The notes beneath the pieces are model-generated. The model was not told the DNA's origin, did not search any database, and saw only the letters and a program-made list of their open reading frames with translations. 64,000 nucleotides of DNA from Exiguobacterium sp. FSL W8-0210 (GTDB taxonomy: Bacteria > Bacillota > Bacilli > Exiguobacteriales > Exiguobacteriaceae), in contig NZ_JBBOUK010000001.1 of the NCBI RefSeq assembly GCF_038006045.1, positions 1,901,001-1,965,000 of the forward strand, written 5' to 3'. The stretch's first letter is position 1. The number at the start of each line of letters is the position of its first letter. Of this stretch, positions 9,684 through 18,948 are shown in pieces. The position numbers and the translations under genes are program-made.

Positions 9684-10823
9684 TTAGAACATCCGAAGAC
9701 GTTCTTTTGTATTTACGATTTCCGTAATGCGTACACCGAAGTTCTCTTCGATGACGACCACTTCACCCGTTGCGATCAATGTATTGTTGACAAGAACGTC
9801 AACTGGTTCCCCTGCCAGTTTATCTAGCTCGATGACAGAACCTTGTGTTAATTCCAATATGTCACGAACGGAGCGGCGTGTCCGTCCTAACTCAACCGTG
9901 ACGTTCAACGGAACATCATATAACATTCCGATATTTCCTGGCGTGCCCTCTACTTCCATCTCACCTAACTGACTAAATTGAACCGGACTGACACCGACTG
10001 GCGTTGCTTTCGGTTCAGGTGGTGGGACGACCGTTCGTTGTTCCATCGCTGGTGCCGGTGCCGGTGTCGGTTGCGCTTGTGGTTGTGGTTGTTCTGGTTG
10101 CGCTTGTGCCGTTGCTTGTGGTGCAGGTTCTGCTTGTTGGGTCGTACTCGCGCTAAAGAGTTTTTGAATCAATTGTTTCGAGAAATCCAGTGGTGCTAAT
10201 TGAACGATTTTTGAATCGATCATCGTGCCAATCTTCAAATCAAACTCGATGATGACCATGTTCTCCCAAAGAGAAAAGCTATCGACGATGCTCTTATCTT
10301 GTGAAAAATCAAAAATTTCAACAGCAGGTGGTGAGATATCGATTCGCATGGAGAACACTGTCGACATCGATGTCGCAGCAGCTCCCATCATCTGATTCAT
10401 CGCTTCCTGTACAGCAGATAGAGCAATCGGATCCATCTCAAGCGATTCATCAATGACACCATCGCCTCCCATCATCAGGTTCGCGATGACAGAAGCATCT
10501 CGCTGTGTCAGGATCAGGACATTTTCTCCTTTAAATCCTTCTGTATAACCGACACGCAACGCGACGTGCGGAATCGGATAACGACTTCGTAATTCTTCCA
10601 TCGAAATCATCCGAACATGTGGTGTCGTGATTTCTACTTTTTGATTCAACAATGCCGATAAGGCCGTTGCTGAATTCCCAAGTGAGATGTTTCCGACTTC
10701 CCCTAGCGCATCGATTTCCATATCATCTAATATTTCCTCTGCGTCCGAATCTTGCGGTTCATCGTTTGATGGCGTTCCGCGTAACAACGCATCGATTTCA
10801 TCTTGCGAAAGCATATCGCTCAT
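9684..10823 (-). CDS. fliY: Flagellar motor switch phosphatase FliY
   Basis: FliY combines a CheY-binding N-terminus (MLSQDEIDALLRG), a CheC-like phosphatase middle with the paired helices typical of CheY-P dephosphorylation, and a C-terminal FliN domain (about 280-379) that forms the switch ring. A proline/glutamine/alanine linker near residues 220-270 joins them. The start was set at the ATG with GGAGG seven bases upstream; a frame extending five codons further overlaps fliM and lacks a site. Length then is 379. Confidence 0.95.
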   Translation of the reverse strand: MSDMLSQDEIDALLRGTPSNDEPQDSDAEEILDDMEIDALGEVGNISLGNSATALSALLNQKVEITTPHVRMISMEELRSRYPIPHVALRVGYTEGFKGENVLILTQRDASVIANLMMGGDGVIDESLEMDPIALSAVQEAMNQMMGAAATSMSTVFSMRIDISPPAVEIFDFSQDKSIVDSFSLWENMVIIEFDLKIGTMIDSKIVQLAPLDFSKQLIQKLFSASTTQQAEPAPQATAQAQPEQPQPQAQPTPAPAPAMEQRTVVPPPEPKATPVGVSPVQFSQLGEMEVEGTPGNIGMLYDVPLNVTVELGRTRRSVRDILELTQGSVIELDKLAGEPVDVLVNNTLIATGEVVVIEENFGVRITEIVNTKERLRMF

Positions 10824-10824
10824 G

Positions 10825-11808
10825 TTATTCCTCCTCAATTCGTTGTAAGACTTGCAAAGCGAGGTGTTTCCCGTTTAGTCCCGGTCGGGCTTTGAACATC
10901 TTCCGGTCATCGACGAATACATCGACGGCATCCGAGGCTCGCGTCTTCAGGGATAAACAATCGCCTACTTCGAGGTGTAACAATTCACCAAACGATAGCT
11001 CTGTTTGGCCGAGCACTGCTTTTAAATCGACGACGGAACTCATCAACTGCGTTTGCATGTGTTCAGACTCTTGATTATCTGCTGTCGTTCGCTTTTCTTG
11101 TTGCATCCAATAATGACTTGATAATTTCGGAAGAACGGATTCAAGGGTCACGAACGGCAAACAGACATTCAACGTACCGCTCACTTCTCCAACCGTTACG
11201 TAAATCGAAACGAGGATGACCGTCTCATTCGGAGAAACGAGCTGTAGAAACTGCGGATTGATTTCTAAATCGTCGTACTCCGCCTCGACTTCCGTCACCG
11301 ACTCCCAAGCGGCGCCATATTGGACGAAGGCACGTTTAAACAATTGTGTCAGAATACGCGTCTCGATTTCCGTCAAATTTTCAATCTTGTTCATCCCTTC
11401 ACCCGGTCCTCCAAGTAATCGATCGAGCATCGCATAAGCAATGTTCGGATTGACTTCGAACAAGACTTTTCCATCAAGCGGATGAAGGTTCACTAGATTG
11501 ATCAAAGTCATGTTCGGAATGGAATGAATGAATTCATCGTACGGGAGTTGCTCGACTGTATTGACCGTGAACTGGACGTACGTCCGAAGTTGTGCAGAAA
11601 AATGCGTCGTCAACACTCGGGCGAACTGTTCATGGATACGCGTCAAATTCCGTAATTGATCTTTTGAGAAGCGGAGCGCTCGTTTAAAGTCATAGACTTT
11701 GACACGGCGCTGCTCCTCTTGGCTTCGGATTTCCTCGACTTCCATATCTCCGCTTGAAATGGCTGATAGCAAGGCATCGATTTCATGTTGGGATAATACT
11801 TCGCTCAT
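10825..11808 (-). CDS. fliM: Flagellar motor switch protein FliM
   Basis: FliM links CheY-P to the rotor. The 327-residue protein begins with the CheY-P binding peptide LSQHEIDALLSAI. A CheC-like middle domain and a C-terminal FliN-like (SpoA) domain follow. It lies upstream of fliY in transcription order, and its stop codon is one base from the fliY start. Confidence 0.97.
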   Translation of the reverse strand: MSEVLSQHEIDALLSAISSGDMEVEEIRSQEEQRRVKVYDFKRALRFSKDQLRNLTRIHEQFARVLTTHFSAQLRTYVQFTVNTVEQLPYDEFIHSIPNMTLINLVNLHPLDGKVLFEVNPNIAYAMLDRLLGGPGEGMNKIENLTEIETRILTQLFKRAFVQYGAAWESVTEVEAEYDDLEINPQFLQLVSPNETVILVSIYVTVGEVSGTLNVCLPFVTLESVLPKLSSHYWMQQEKRTTADNQESEHMQTQLMSSVVDLKAVLGQTELSFGELLHLEVGDCLSLKTRASDAVDVFVDDRKMFKARPGLNGKHLALQVLQRIEEE

Positions 11809-11817
11809 GCTGCCACC

Positions 11818-12267
11818 TCACTGGATGATTTTTTTCGTCGTATAGACACGCTGGACATCACCTTCTTGGATGAGCTTCTTGAACTGCATCCGTAACCGTT
11901 CTTCGAGCTTTTCCATATCCGCTTTTGAATCTAAGTCCGACTTTTTCATCGCAGATAAATCACCTAAGATGATGTTATTGATTTGAAACTTTCGTAATTC
12001 TAAATCATCACGCGTTGCTTGATCGTCTGTAACGATCGTAAATTGGACATTCAAAAAACGTTCATCAGCGATATTCGTCGTCAAGTCGTCTGTCTGAAGA
12101 CTTCGTGCATCAAGTTCTTCACCCGTCGGCTGTTCGACTTTTGCTTCTGTCGTATCATTAGCTAAAAAGTAATTCATGATCATATAACCTGCCCCAACCA
12201 TCAGTGCTGCGACAATGATCATGATTAAAGGGATTTTTAGTTTACTCTTCTTCTTTTCCTCGGCCAT
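11818..12267 (-). CDS. fliL: Flagellar basal body-associated protein FliL
   Basis: A 149-residue single-pass membrane protein. A basic N-terminus (EEKKKSKLK) precedes one membrane helix at about residues 12-35, and the rest lies outside the membrane near the stator. The C-terminal part has the FliL pattern with repeated charged helices ending in VQRVYTTKKIIQ. The start lies inside the end of flbD, a 26-base overlap. Confidence 0.94.
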   Translation of the reverse strand: MAEEKKKSKLKIPLIMIIVAALMVGAGYMIMNYFLANDTTEAKVEQPTGEELDARSLQTDDLTTNIADERFLNVQFTIVTDDQATRDDLELRKFQINNIILGDLSAMKKSDLDSKADMEKLEERLRMQFKKLIQEGDVQRVYTTKKIIQ

Positions 12268-12478
12268 CTTCGAGCCTCCTTACACTGTTCAAGCCCGCTA
12301 ATCCGATTTGTTGATAAAAAGCGATTGCGATTGCCTTGACCTCTTCTATTGATTCCTTCACGACATAAATCTGTCCGCCAACGAGTTGAATCGTCGTATC
12401 CGGAGTGGAACGGACTGATTCAATCAGAATAGCGTTTAGTACGAGTGGTGCATTACGTAATGTCGTTAGCGTAATCAT
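12242..12478 (-). CDS. flbD: FlbD/SwrD family flagellar protein
   Basis: A 78-residue protein starting MITLTTLRNAPLVLNA, which is the hallmark of the FlbD family. In Bacillus subtilis the homologue SwrD increases flagellar torque. It lies between flgE and fliL as expected. The last third is extended and charged, and overlaps fliL by 26 bases. Its ATGA overlaps the flgE stop. Confidence 0.92.
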   Translation of the reverse strand: MITLTTLRNAPLVLNAILIESVRSTPDTTIQLVGGQIYVVKESIEEVKAIAIAFYQQIGLAGLNSVRRLEDGRGKEEE

Positions 12479-13329
12479 CGTTTCAGGTTGACCAATTCCT
12501 CAAGAACTTGGTCAGAAGTCGTAATGATTCGCGTATTCGCTTGGAAACCACGTTGGGCAATGATCATCTCCGTGAATTCTTCTGATAAATCGACGTTTGA
12601 CATTTCGAGCGTTCCAGATGTCAATTGACCCATTCCGTTTAAGCTCGGTGTTCCAAGTACTGGCTCACCTGAGTTTTGCGACGCTGCGAACACGTTGACA
12701 CCTGATTTTTCTAAACCACCTGGGTTAGCAAAGTTCGCGATCGTGATATAACCGACGTTTTGTAATGCTCCTGTCGTATCGACGTAAGTGACGAGACCGT
12801 CTTTACCGATTGATAAGTTACGTGCATCCGTTGGTACTTTTAGTTTTTGGAATCCTGCACCACCTGCTTCCGGAAGGGGTACCGGTGGTGTCTCGCCATC
12901 TGCAATTGCTTGAGAGTCACTACCAATTAAATAGTTTCCGTCGCCGGTAACTAAGTTTCCATCAAGATCCGTATAGAAGTTACCAGAACGCGTATAACGA
13001 ATCCCTTCCGCTGTGACGACTTGGAAGAATCCTTCCCCAGAGATCCCGACATCGAGAACGCGACCCGTATTTTGAAGCGCACCTTGGTTATACACATTAT
13101 CGACTGTTGACATCGATGCTCCCAGACCGACCTGTTTCGGGTTCGTCCCACCGACATTGCCGCCTGCACCGGATGATGAACCGACCGATTGGCTGACGAG
13201 ATCCTTAAACGTCACCCGTCCTTTTTTATAACCGAACGTGTTGACGTTCGCGATGTTATTCCCGACGACATCCAGTTTCGTCTGGAAGTTCTTAAGCCCA
13301 CTGATTCCTGAATACATTGAACGTAACAT
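12475..13329 (-). CDS. flgE: Flagellar hook protein FlgE
   Basis: A 284-residue rod/hook family protein. The N-terminus has the conserved helical segment [16 protein letters not shown] followed by DVVGNNIANVNTFGYK, and the C-terminus ends in the paired coiled-coil motif typical of hook proteins (RGFQANTRIITTSDQVLEEL). The position after flgD makes it the hook protein, called FlgG in older Bacillus naming. The short length (about 264 in Bacillus) fits the Gram-positive form. Confidence 0.93.
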   Translation of the reverse strand: MLRSMYSGISGLKNFQTKLDVVGNNIANVNTFGYKKGRVTFKDLVSQSVGSSSGAGGNVGGTNPKQVGLGASMSTVDNVYNQGALQNTGRVLDVGISGEGFFQVVTAEGIRYTRSGNFYTDLDGNLVTGDGNYLIGSDSQAIADGETPPVPLPEAGGAGFQKLKVPTDARNLSIGKDGLVTYVDTTGALQNVGYITIANFANPGGLEKSGVNVFAASQNSGEPVLGTPSLNGMGQLTSGTLEMSNVDLSEEFTEMIIAQRGFQANTRIITTSDQVLEELVNLKR

Positions 13330-13799
13330 TATTTTTCCTCCTTTGATTGAATCTGCGTCAACTCGTATACACTGATCTGTTTTCCGTTCGATAGTTCGGC
13401 CATGATATCCAGCCCATCCCGTTTTACACTAACGACACTGGCTGTCTCTTCGACGGTCGTCGTCTGTTCCGCTCCAGAAGCATCGGTCGTCTTTGACTCT
13501 GCTTCATAACTGACGTTCTTACCAATCAGATTGCTGTAGGATAATAACGCCGTCGCATGTTGGTTCAAGACCATCGTGTCCATCGTCTTCCCGATTGCTT
13601 GCATCTGTTCAAGTGAAGAAAACTGCGCCATCTGAGCAATGAAATCCTTATCTTCCATCGGTGCCGTCGGGTCCTGATTCGACAGCTGGGCAATCAGAAT
13701 TTTCATGAACATATCTTTATCCATTGCTTTATTCGTCGGTACTTGTGACTTTTCAGGAAGCTGGTATGAAGTACCCTCTGTTTTGATTGCATCAGTCAT
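13329..13799 (-). CDS. flgD: Flagellar hook assembly protein FlgD
   Basis: A scaffold that caps the growing hook. It has 156 residues and the conserved N-terminal core [19 protein letters not shown] with [15 protein letters not shown]. The C-terminal Ig-like part of Gram-negative FlgD is mostly missing, as in Bacillus YlxG. The stop and the flgE start share a base. Confidence 0.95.
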   Translation of the reverse strand: MTDAIKTEGTSYQLPEKSQVPTNKAMDKDMFMKILIAQLSNQDPTAPMEDKDFIAQMAQFSSLEQMQAIGKTMDTMVLNQHATALLSYSNLIGKNVSYEAESKTTDASGAEQTTTVEETASVVSVKRDGLDIMAELSNGKQISVYELTQIQSKEEK

Positions 13800-14910
13800 C
13801 GTCTTCCTCCTCTTCTTCCTCTACTGAAGCGGGTGTTTCTTGATAAGGAGACTCATGCTCCTGCTGATCACGTGTGAAGGACTGTTGAAACTCCCGTGCA
13901 CTAGAAGCAATCATCCCCGTCTCGATCTTCACGACCGGCGTCTGCTGGTGTAAGGCTGTCTGCAATTTTCCGAGTTGTTGCTCAATCGATTGTTTCGCTT
14001 GCTCAGTACTTGCAAACAGTTTGACGGTCAATGCCCCCTCCTTACGATCGAGTTGAACGACGACCTCTCCAAGCTGCTCTGGATAAAGACGAATCGACAA
14101 TCGCGTTGACCCGTCAGCACCTTTTAAGAACGGTGCTTGCTGAAGTGCGGCTTCGATTCGTTGTTGAATCTGTTCTGGTACGGGTAGCGGTACTGGACGA
14201 ATCGTTTGCAACGGAGTACCTTTGTAAATCGGCATGCTCATTAGAGTCGGCGCGACTTTTCCTTCTGGATCAACGGGCATGGTCGCTTTTCGCATGAGTG
14301 AAGCGAATGCCAACGGAAGCGGTGTCTTTCCTTTTGCCTGCTCAGCTACAGCTACAGTGTCCGACTTGAGCGTTTCGACAATAGGACCAGTTTGCGGGAG
14401 CGTCTGTTTCACAGGCAACGCGGAAATGTCTCCTTCAATCGTAGGAAGTAATGGTTGTTTTAAGTTGTTCGTATGATGATCTTTCATTTTGATCGTATCG
14501 TTCGTTACTGTCTGCAAGACGACTTGCTGAAGCAATGGTGGCAATTGATCGAACTGATTTTTCGCCTGCTCGACATTTCCCTCAAGCAATTGTTTGACGA
14601 ACGCTAGTAGTTGTTCCATTTTCTTTGGTTCTTGTTTTAACGTCTCTACTTCCGGTTGTTTCAGTAAAGAGAGAAGCTCGTCCGGTTGATCTACGAGTTC
14701 TTGTATCCAATCCGGTAATAGTGGTGTCTCCACTTTTGTCTCGAGTGCTGTCAAATCAGCTGAGACCGGTGACGATGACGTTGTTGGTAACTTCGTCAGA
14801 TAATCCAGTAACGAAGCAAATTGACCACCAACCGTGGTCATCTCTCCTTTTTTCCCTGTTCCAGTATTCAAGTTCGGGGAGGATGATTGTATTACTTCCG
14901 TCATGTTCAT
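13792..14910 (-). CDS. fliK: Flagellar hook-length control protein FliK
   Basis: FliK measures hook length and triggers the FlhB switch. The 372-residue protein has a variable N-terminal two thirds and a conserved C-terminal domain at about 255-330 with the pattern [18 protein letters not shown]. The extreme C-terminus is strongly acidic (EEEEEEDDD). The start chosen has GGAGGG eight bases upstream; a second in-frame ATG lies two codons later. Confidence 0.9.
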   Translation of the reverse strand: MNMTEVIQSSSPNLNTGTGKKGEMTTVGGQFASLLDYLTKLPTTSSSPVSADLTALETKVETPLLPDWIQELVDQPDELLSLLKQPEVETLKQEPKKMEQLLAFVKQLLEGNVEQAKNQFDQLPPLLQQVVLQTVTNDTIKMKDHHTNNLKQPLLPTIEGDISALPVKQTLPQTGPIVETLKSDTVAVAEQAKGKTPLPLAFASLMRKATMPVDPEGKVAPTLMSMPIYKGTPLQTIRPVPLPVPEQIQQRIEAALQQAPFLKGADGSTRLSIRLYPEQLGEVVVQLDRKEGALTVKLFASTEQAKQSIEQQLGKLQTALHQQTPVVKIETGMIASSAREFQQSFTRDQQEHESPYQETPASVEEEEEEDDD

Positions 14911-14923
14911 CTGGCTTCCCTCC

Positions 14924-15466
14924 TTACTTCGTCGCGAGTAGCTGTGTTAAGGCCGCCGCTTTTTTAGCATCCATCTTGGCAATGATCGCCGCCTGTTGTT
15001 CCGCATCGATGTCCTCGATGATCGGTACGACTTCTGTCGGACTAAGTTCGTTTAAGATGAGCGCAGCATCCTTTGGTGCCATTTCAGCATATACATCCGT
15101 CACGGATGCTGTTTTTTTCTTCGTCGTTTTTGTTTGATCCGTTGTTTGCGCAGGTATCTGTTTTAACTGATCCCTCTCAGCAATCAAACGTTCAACTTCC
15201 TGTTCTTTAGCTTTTAAAGTATCCGATTGTTCCTTGCTTTGATTGCGTAGTTTCTTGATTTCTTGATTCGCTACTTTCAGACGACGTTCGAGTTCTACTG
15301 ACGGATTTGCTTGATTCGTAGTCGTTTTTTCCGTTGCGAACGGTAAGGATAGCAATGGACGTCCATTCGCATAATTTAATACGAAATAAGCTGTCAGCAA
15401 GATTAAAATCAAAGGGATGATCAATAAAGGTAAGATCCATCCTTTTGACGTTTTATTTTCACTCAT
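14924..15466 (-). CDS. ylxF: YlxF/MotE-like flagellar membrane protein
   Basis: A 180-residue protein with one N-terminal membrane helix (about 11-30), a charged coiled coil (about 60-105) and a C-terminal helical domain with the MgtE-N-like pattern APKDAALILNELSPTEVVPII. This is the layout of Bacillus YlxF, related to MotE chaperones of stator assembly. Its exact role is not established. It lies between fliJ and fliK with a 4-base overlap to fliJ. Confidence 0.85.
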   Translation of the reverse strand: MSENKTSKGWILPLLIIPLILILLTAYFVLNYANGRPLLSLPFATEKTTTNQANPSVELERRLKVANQEIKKLRNQSKEQSDTLKAKEQEVERLIAERDQLKQIPAQTTDQTKTTKKKTASVTDVYAEMAPKDAALILNELSPTEVVPIIEDIDAEQQAAIIAKMDAKKAAALTQLLATK

Positions 15467-15897
15467 ATCATCCGTCCTCTTCCAAACTGTAACAATGCCA
15501 GTTCATCTAATTGATTTTGTTCCGTCAATGCCTCGATTCGTTTCGTTTCAACCGTATGATTCTCTTGCAGACGACTAAACTTCTTCTCCTCGATCAACGC
15601 TCGTTCGAGTGCTTCCTGTGTGCGTTCATAGCGATTTTTCGATTGTGTCACGTACAGTTGTTGCCGTTCGATTTCTTGCTTCACGACATCTCGAGCCCGC
15701 TCTCGATATTGCGAAGACGTTAATTCGACGATACCAATCTCATCTTGCGCTTTCAGAAAGGATTCATAACGGACGAGTAGATGGTATAGTTTTTCGACTT
15801 CGATCTCATATTGTTTTTTATGAAGGCTCAATTCTTTTGCGACGCGATCTTTCTCTGCTTCAGCCAAAGGAATGATTCGTTCATAAATCGTCTTCAT
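15463..15897 (-). CDS. fliJ: Flagellar export chaperone FliJ
   Basis: A 144-residue, almost wholly coiled-coil protein rich in Glu, Arg and Gln. FliJ acts as the central stalk of the FliI ATPase and escorts export chaperones. No sharp motif is visible, so the call depends on size, coiled-coil character and place directly after fliI. Confidence 0.9.
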   Translation of the reverse strand: MKTIYERIIPLAEAEKDRVAKELSLHKKQYEIEVEKLYHLLVRYESFLKAQDEIGIVELTSSQYRERARDVVKQEIERQQLYVTQSKNRYERTQEALERALIEEKKFSRLQENHTVETKRIEALTEQNQLDELALLQFGRGRMI

Positions 15898-15909
15898 CTT
15901 CCGTCCTCC

Positions 15910-17223
15910 TTACTGAATCGTTGTCATGAGTTGCTGACAAGCTTTCTCGAAGTCACTGTCTTCATGGATTTGTTGTTTTAAAAAACGGATCAGCTCCGGA
16001 TATTTATCAACGGCACGATCAATTTCTGGGTTCGTCCCTTTTTTGTAGGCGCCGATATTGATTAAGTCTTCCGAATCAAGATACGTCGATAACAGCTGTC
16101 GAAATGCGACGGCAGCTGTCTTTTGTTCAGCAGTCGTGATTTGATTCATGACACGACTGATGGATCGTAAGACATGAATCGCCGGAAACTGTCCTTTGTT
16201 CGCAAGATTACGATCAAGAACGAAATGACCATCTAAGATCCCTCGTACAGCGTCAGCAATCGGTTCATTCATGTCGTCTCCATCGACGAGCACAGTATAA
16301 AAAGCCGTAATCGAGCCATCTTGCGTTTTCCCGCTACGTTCGAGTAACTGAGGAAGAAGAGCAAAAACGCTTGGTGTATACCCTTTTGACGCAGGCGGTT
16401 CACCTGTCGCAAGACCAATTTCTCGTTGTGCCATCGCAAAACGTGTGACAGAGTCCATCATCAAGACCACATTCTTACCTTGATCCCGAAAGTGTTCAGC
16501 GATAGCTGTTGCCGTATAGGCGCCTTTTAGACGAACAAGTGGCGGTTGATCACTTGTCGCTACGACCAAGATGGAGCGTTTCATTCCTTCTTCACCGAGT
16601 TCTGCCTCCACGAATTCCTTGACTTCGCGTCCTCGTTCACCAATCAAGGCAATGACGTTGATGTCTGCTGTAGATCGTTTTGCAATCATACCGAGTAGTG
16701 TCGACTTCCCAACTCCTGATCCTGCAAATAAACCAACGCGTTGCCCTTGACCGACTGTTAGTAGCCCATCGATGGCACGGATGCCCGTCGAGAGAACATC
16801 ACTGATACGAGGTCGCTCCAACGGACTAGGTGGTTTACGAACGATTGATGTCGTACGTAAATTTTCTAATGACTCCCCATCCAGTGGTCTCCCTAGACCA
16901 TCGAGCACCTTACCGATCAGTTCATCCCCTACAGGGACGTGGAGTGGTTTTCCTGTCGCAAGAACAATCGAGCCTGGAGCAATCGATGTCGTTTCACCAT
17001 ACGGCATAAGTAGGACGTGACCTTCTCTAAAACCGACGACTTCCGCTTCAATCGTCTGCCGTTGTTGAATTTGGATCAAACAACGCTCGCCGATTGCGAC
17101 AGCCGTTGGTCCACGTGATTCAATCATCAATCCAATCACTTGTACGACCTTTCCGGAATGCTGAACGAGTTCTTCCGGACGAATTTCTCGAACTGCGGCT
17201 TGAATCGCATTTACGTTAAACAT
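15910..17223 (-). CDS. fliI: Flagellum-specific ATPase FliI
   Basis: The hexameric ATPase that drives flagellar protein export. The Walker A motif GSGVGKST, the Walker B region VVLMMDSVTRFAMAQRE and the F1-type YTPSVFALLPQLLERSG segment are all present. The start was placed at MFNVNAIQ, with AGAGG nine bases upstream and an 8-base overlap with fliH. A longer frame adds 15 residues from inside fliH without a ribosome binding site. Length then is 437, normal for the family. Confidence 0.96.
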   Translation of the reverse strand: MFNVNAIQAAVREIRPEELVQHSGKVVQVIGLMIESRGPTAVAIGERCLIQIQQRQTIEAEVVGFREGHVLLMPYGETTSIAPGSIVLATGKPLHVPVGDELIGKVLDGLGRPLDGESLENLRTTSIVRKPPSPLERPRISDVLSTGIRAIDGLLTVGQGQRVGLFAGSGVGKSTLLGMIAKRSTADINVIALIGERGREVKEFVEAELGEEGMKRSILVVATSDQPPLVRLKGAYTATAIAEHFRDQGKNVVLMMDSVTRFAMAQREIGLATGEPPASKGYTPSVFALLPQLLERSGKTQDGSITAFYTVLVDGDDMNEPIADAVRGILDGHFVLDRNLANKGQFPAIHVLRSISRVMNQITTAEQKTAAVAFRQLLSTYLDSEDLINIGAYKKGTNPEIDRAVDKYPELIRFLKQQIHEDSDFEKACQQLMTTIQ

Positions 17224-17947
17224 GATGTAAAACCTCTTTGATTTTGGTTTGTAGGGCTTCAAAGCCACTTGTCAAACCACCTGTGATTGCTCCATTCTCC
17301 GAGTCGATCCGATAATCGCGTGCTTTAAGCGCTGGATCAAATCGTAATTGAATCGTCGCATTAGCACCTAGAACACCTTGGAGTTGCTCTTCAAGCAGAA
17401 CGACCCGTTCAAAATCCGCTGGTGAAGCGTAGATAATGATCTTTTCACGATCTCGGAACTGAATGATCAACTGATGTAATAATTGGTATAATGCCTCTTC
17501 TTCTTCATCGTGTAACTGCTCTAGAAACTGATGCGTCACCTGGAGTCCAAGAACACACAATTCATGCTCCAATCGCATCAATCGCTCTTGATTTTGCTCT
17601 TCGATTCGTGCAGTAAACGTATTTGTCGTTGCGATTTGCTCTTCGAACGTTGCTTGTCCTTCCGCACGTCCTGTTTCAAATCCAGCCTGGTGTCCTTCTT
17701 CATATCCTCGTTGACGTGCTTCCTCTAATGCCTGAAGACGTTCTTGTTCAAACTCACGCTGACGCTGTTCAAACTCTAGAACCATCGTCTGGCGAAGACG
17801 TTCTAGTTCAGCGTGACCTTCTGCCATCCGCTCTTCATAGAACGTATCTGGAACGATTGCCAATTCTTCCTGAGCATTTCGGACTTGAACGAGTGTTCGT
17901 TCCTGTCGTTCAATCACAGCTTGTCTTTTGATGACGTTAGACAACAA
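17216..17947 (-). CDS. fliH: Flagellar assembly protein FliH
   Basis: FliH binds and holds FliI at the export gate. It is a Glu/Gln-rich coiled coil for the first 130 residues, with a repeated small-residue pattern (GYEEGHQAGFETGRAEGQ), then a C-terminal domain resembling the F-ATPase delta subunit. The start is uncertain: a TTG giving LSNVIKRQ lies eight bases after GGAGG, while the ATG two codons earlier sits only two bases from it. The gene overlaps the end of fliG. Confidence 0.88.
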   Translation of the reverse strand: MLSNVIKRQAVIERQERTLVQVRNAQEELAIVPDTFYEERMAEGHAELERLRQTMVLEFEQRQREFEQERLQALEEARQRGYEEGHQAGFETGRAEGQATFEEQIATTNTFTARIEEQNQERLMRLEHELCVLGLQVTHQFLEQLHDEEEEALYQLLHQLIIQFRDREKIIIYASPADFERVVLLEEQLQGVLGANATIQLRFDPALKARDYRIDSENGAITGGLTSGFEALQTKIKEVLHHV

Positions 17948-18944
17948 TATCATCTCCTCCACCACGAGCCACGACGATCTCACCCATGTCTTCTAAGCGG
18001 CGGATGATTCCGACGATTCGACTTTGTGCTTCTTCGACGTCTCGGAGACGAACAGGACCCATGAATTCCATATCCTCTTTGAACGATTCGACCATCCGTT
18101 GTGACATGTTGCGGTAGACCATATCCTTGACGTCGTCTGACGATACTTTGAGTGCCAACAGTAGATCTTCGTTCGATACTTCGCGAATGATGCGCTGAAT
18201 CGCCCGTGCATCGAGCGTGACGATATCTTCGAAGACGAACATCCGTTTTTTGATCTCTTCTGCGAGTTCCGGATCCTGAATCTCGAGCGTATCGAGGATC
18301 GTTCGTTCCGTTGTCCGGTCGACCCCGTTCAATACTTGAACGACCGCCTCGATACCGCCAGACTGCGCAAAATCTTGCATACCTGCTTGTGACAGATTCC
18401 GTTCGAGAATTTGCTCTACTTCGCTAATGATCTCCGGGTTCATTCTGTCCATCGTCGCAATCCGCCGTGCTACATCGGATTGTGCTTCTGCCGGTAGCTC
18501 CGAGAGAATCTGTCCTGATTTGGCAGGATCAAGATGGGCAAGAACAAGCGCGATTGTTTGCGGATGTTCATTTTGAATGAAGTTCAATAGCTGTTTTGGG
18601 TCTGCCTTTCGTGCAAACTCAAACGGTCGGACTTGTAACGTCGATGTCAGGCGATAGATGAGTTCCATCGCCTTTTCTTCACCTAGCGCCTTCTCAAGAA
18701 CCGATTTAGCAAACCCAATTCCACCTTGAGTGATGTAGTTTTGCGCCATCGCTAGTTCATGAAACTCATCGAGAACGACTAACTTATCTTCTGGATCGAC
18801 TCGTTTCATACTTGAGATTTGAAGGGTCAACCATTCCATCTCTTCTTCCGATAAATGTTTATATACACTGGCAGCGACTTCAGGACCTAACGAAATCATG
18901 AGAATCGCAGCCTTTTCCCGACTGTTCATTTCTAGCTTCTTCAT
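17937..18944 (-). CDS. fliG: Flagellar motor switch protein FliG
   Basis: FliG is the torque-generating rotor protein. The 335-residue protein has the N-terminal FliF-binding helices (REKAAILMISLGPEVAASVYKHL), the middle EHPQTIALVLAHL motif that binds FliM, and the C-terminal torque helix with alternating charges (DARAIQRIIREV). GGAGG lies nine bases before the ATG. The end overlaps the fliH start. Confidence 0.97.
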   Translation of the reverse strand: MKKLEMNSREKAAILMISLGPEVAASVYKHLSEEEMEWLTLQISSMKRVDPEDKLVVLDEFHELAMAQNYITQGGIGFAKSVLEKALGEEKAMELIYRLTSTLQVRPFEFARKADPKQLLNFIQNEHPQTIALVLAHLDPAKSGQILSELPAEAQSDVARRIATMDRMNPEIISEVEQILERNLSQAGMQDFAQSGGIEAVVQVLNGVDRTTERTILDTLEIQDPELAEEIKKRMFVFEDIVTLDARAIQRIIREVSNEDLLLALKVSSDDVKDMVYRNMSQRMVESFKEDMEFMGPVRLRDVEEAQSRIVGIIRRLEDMGEIVVARGGGDDIVV

Positions 18945-18948
18945 CTCA

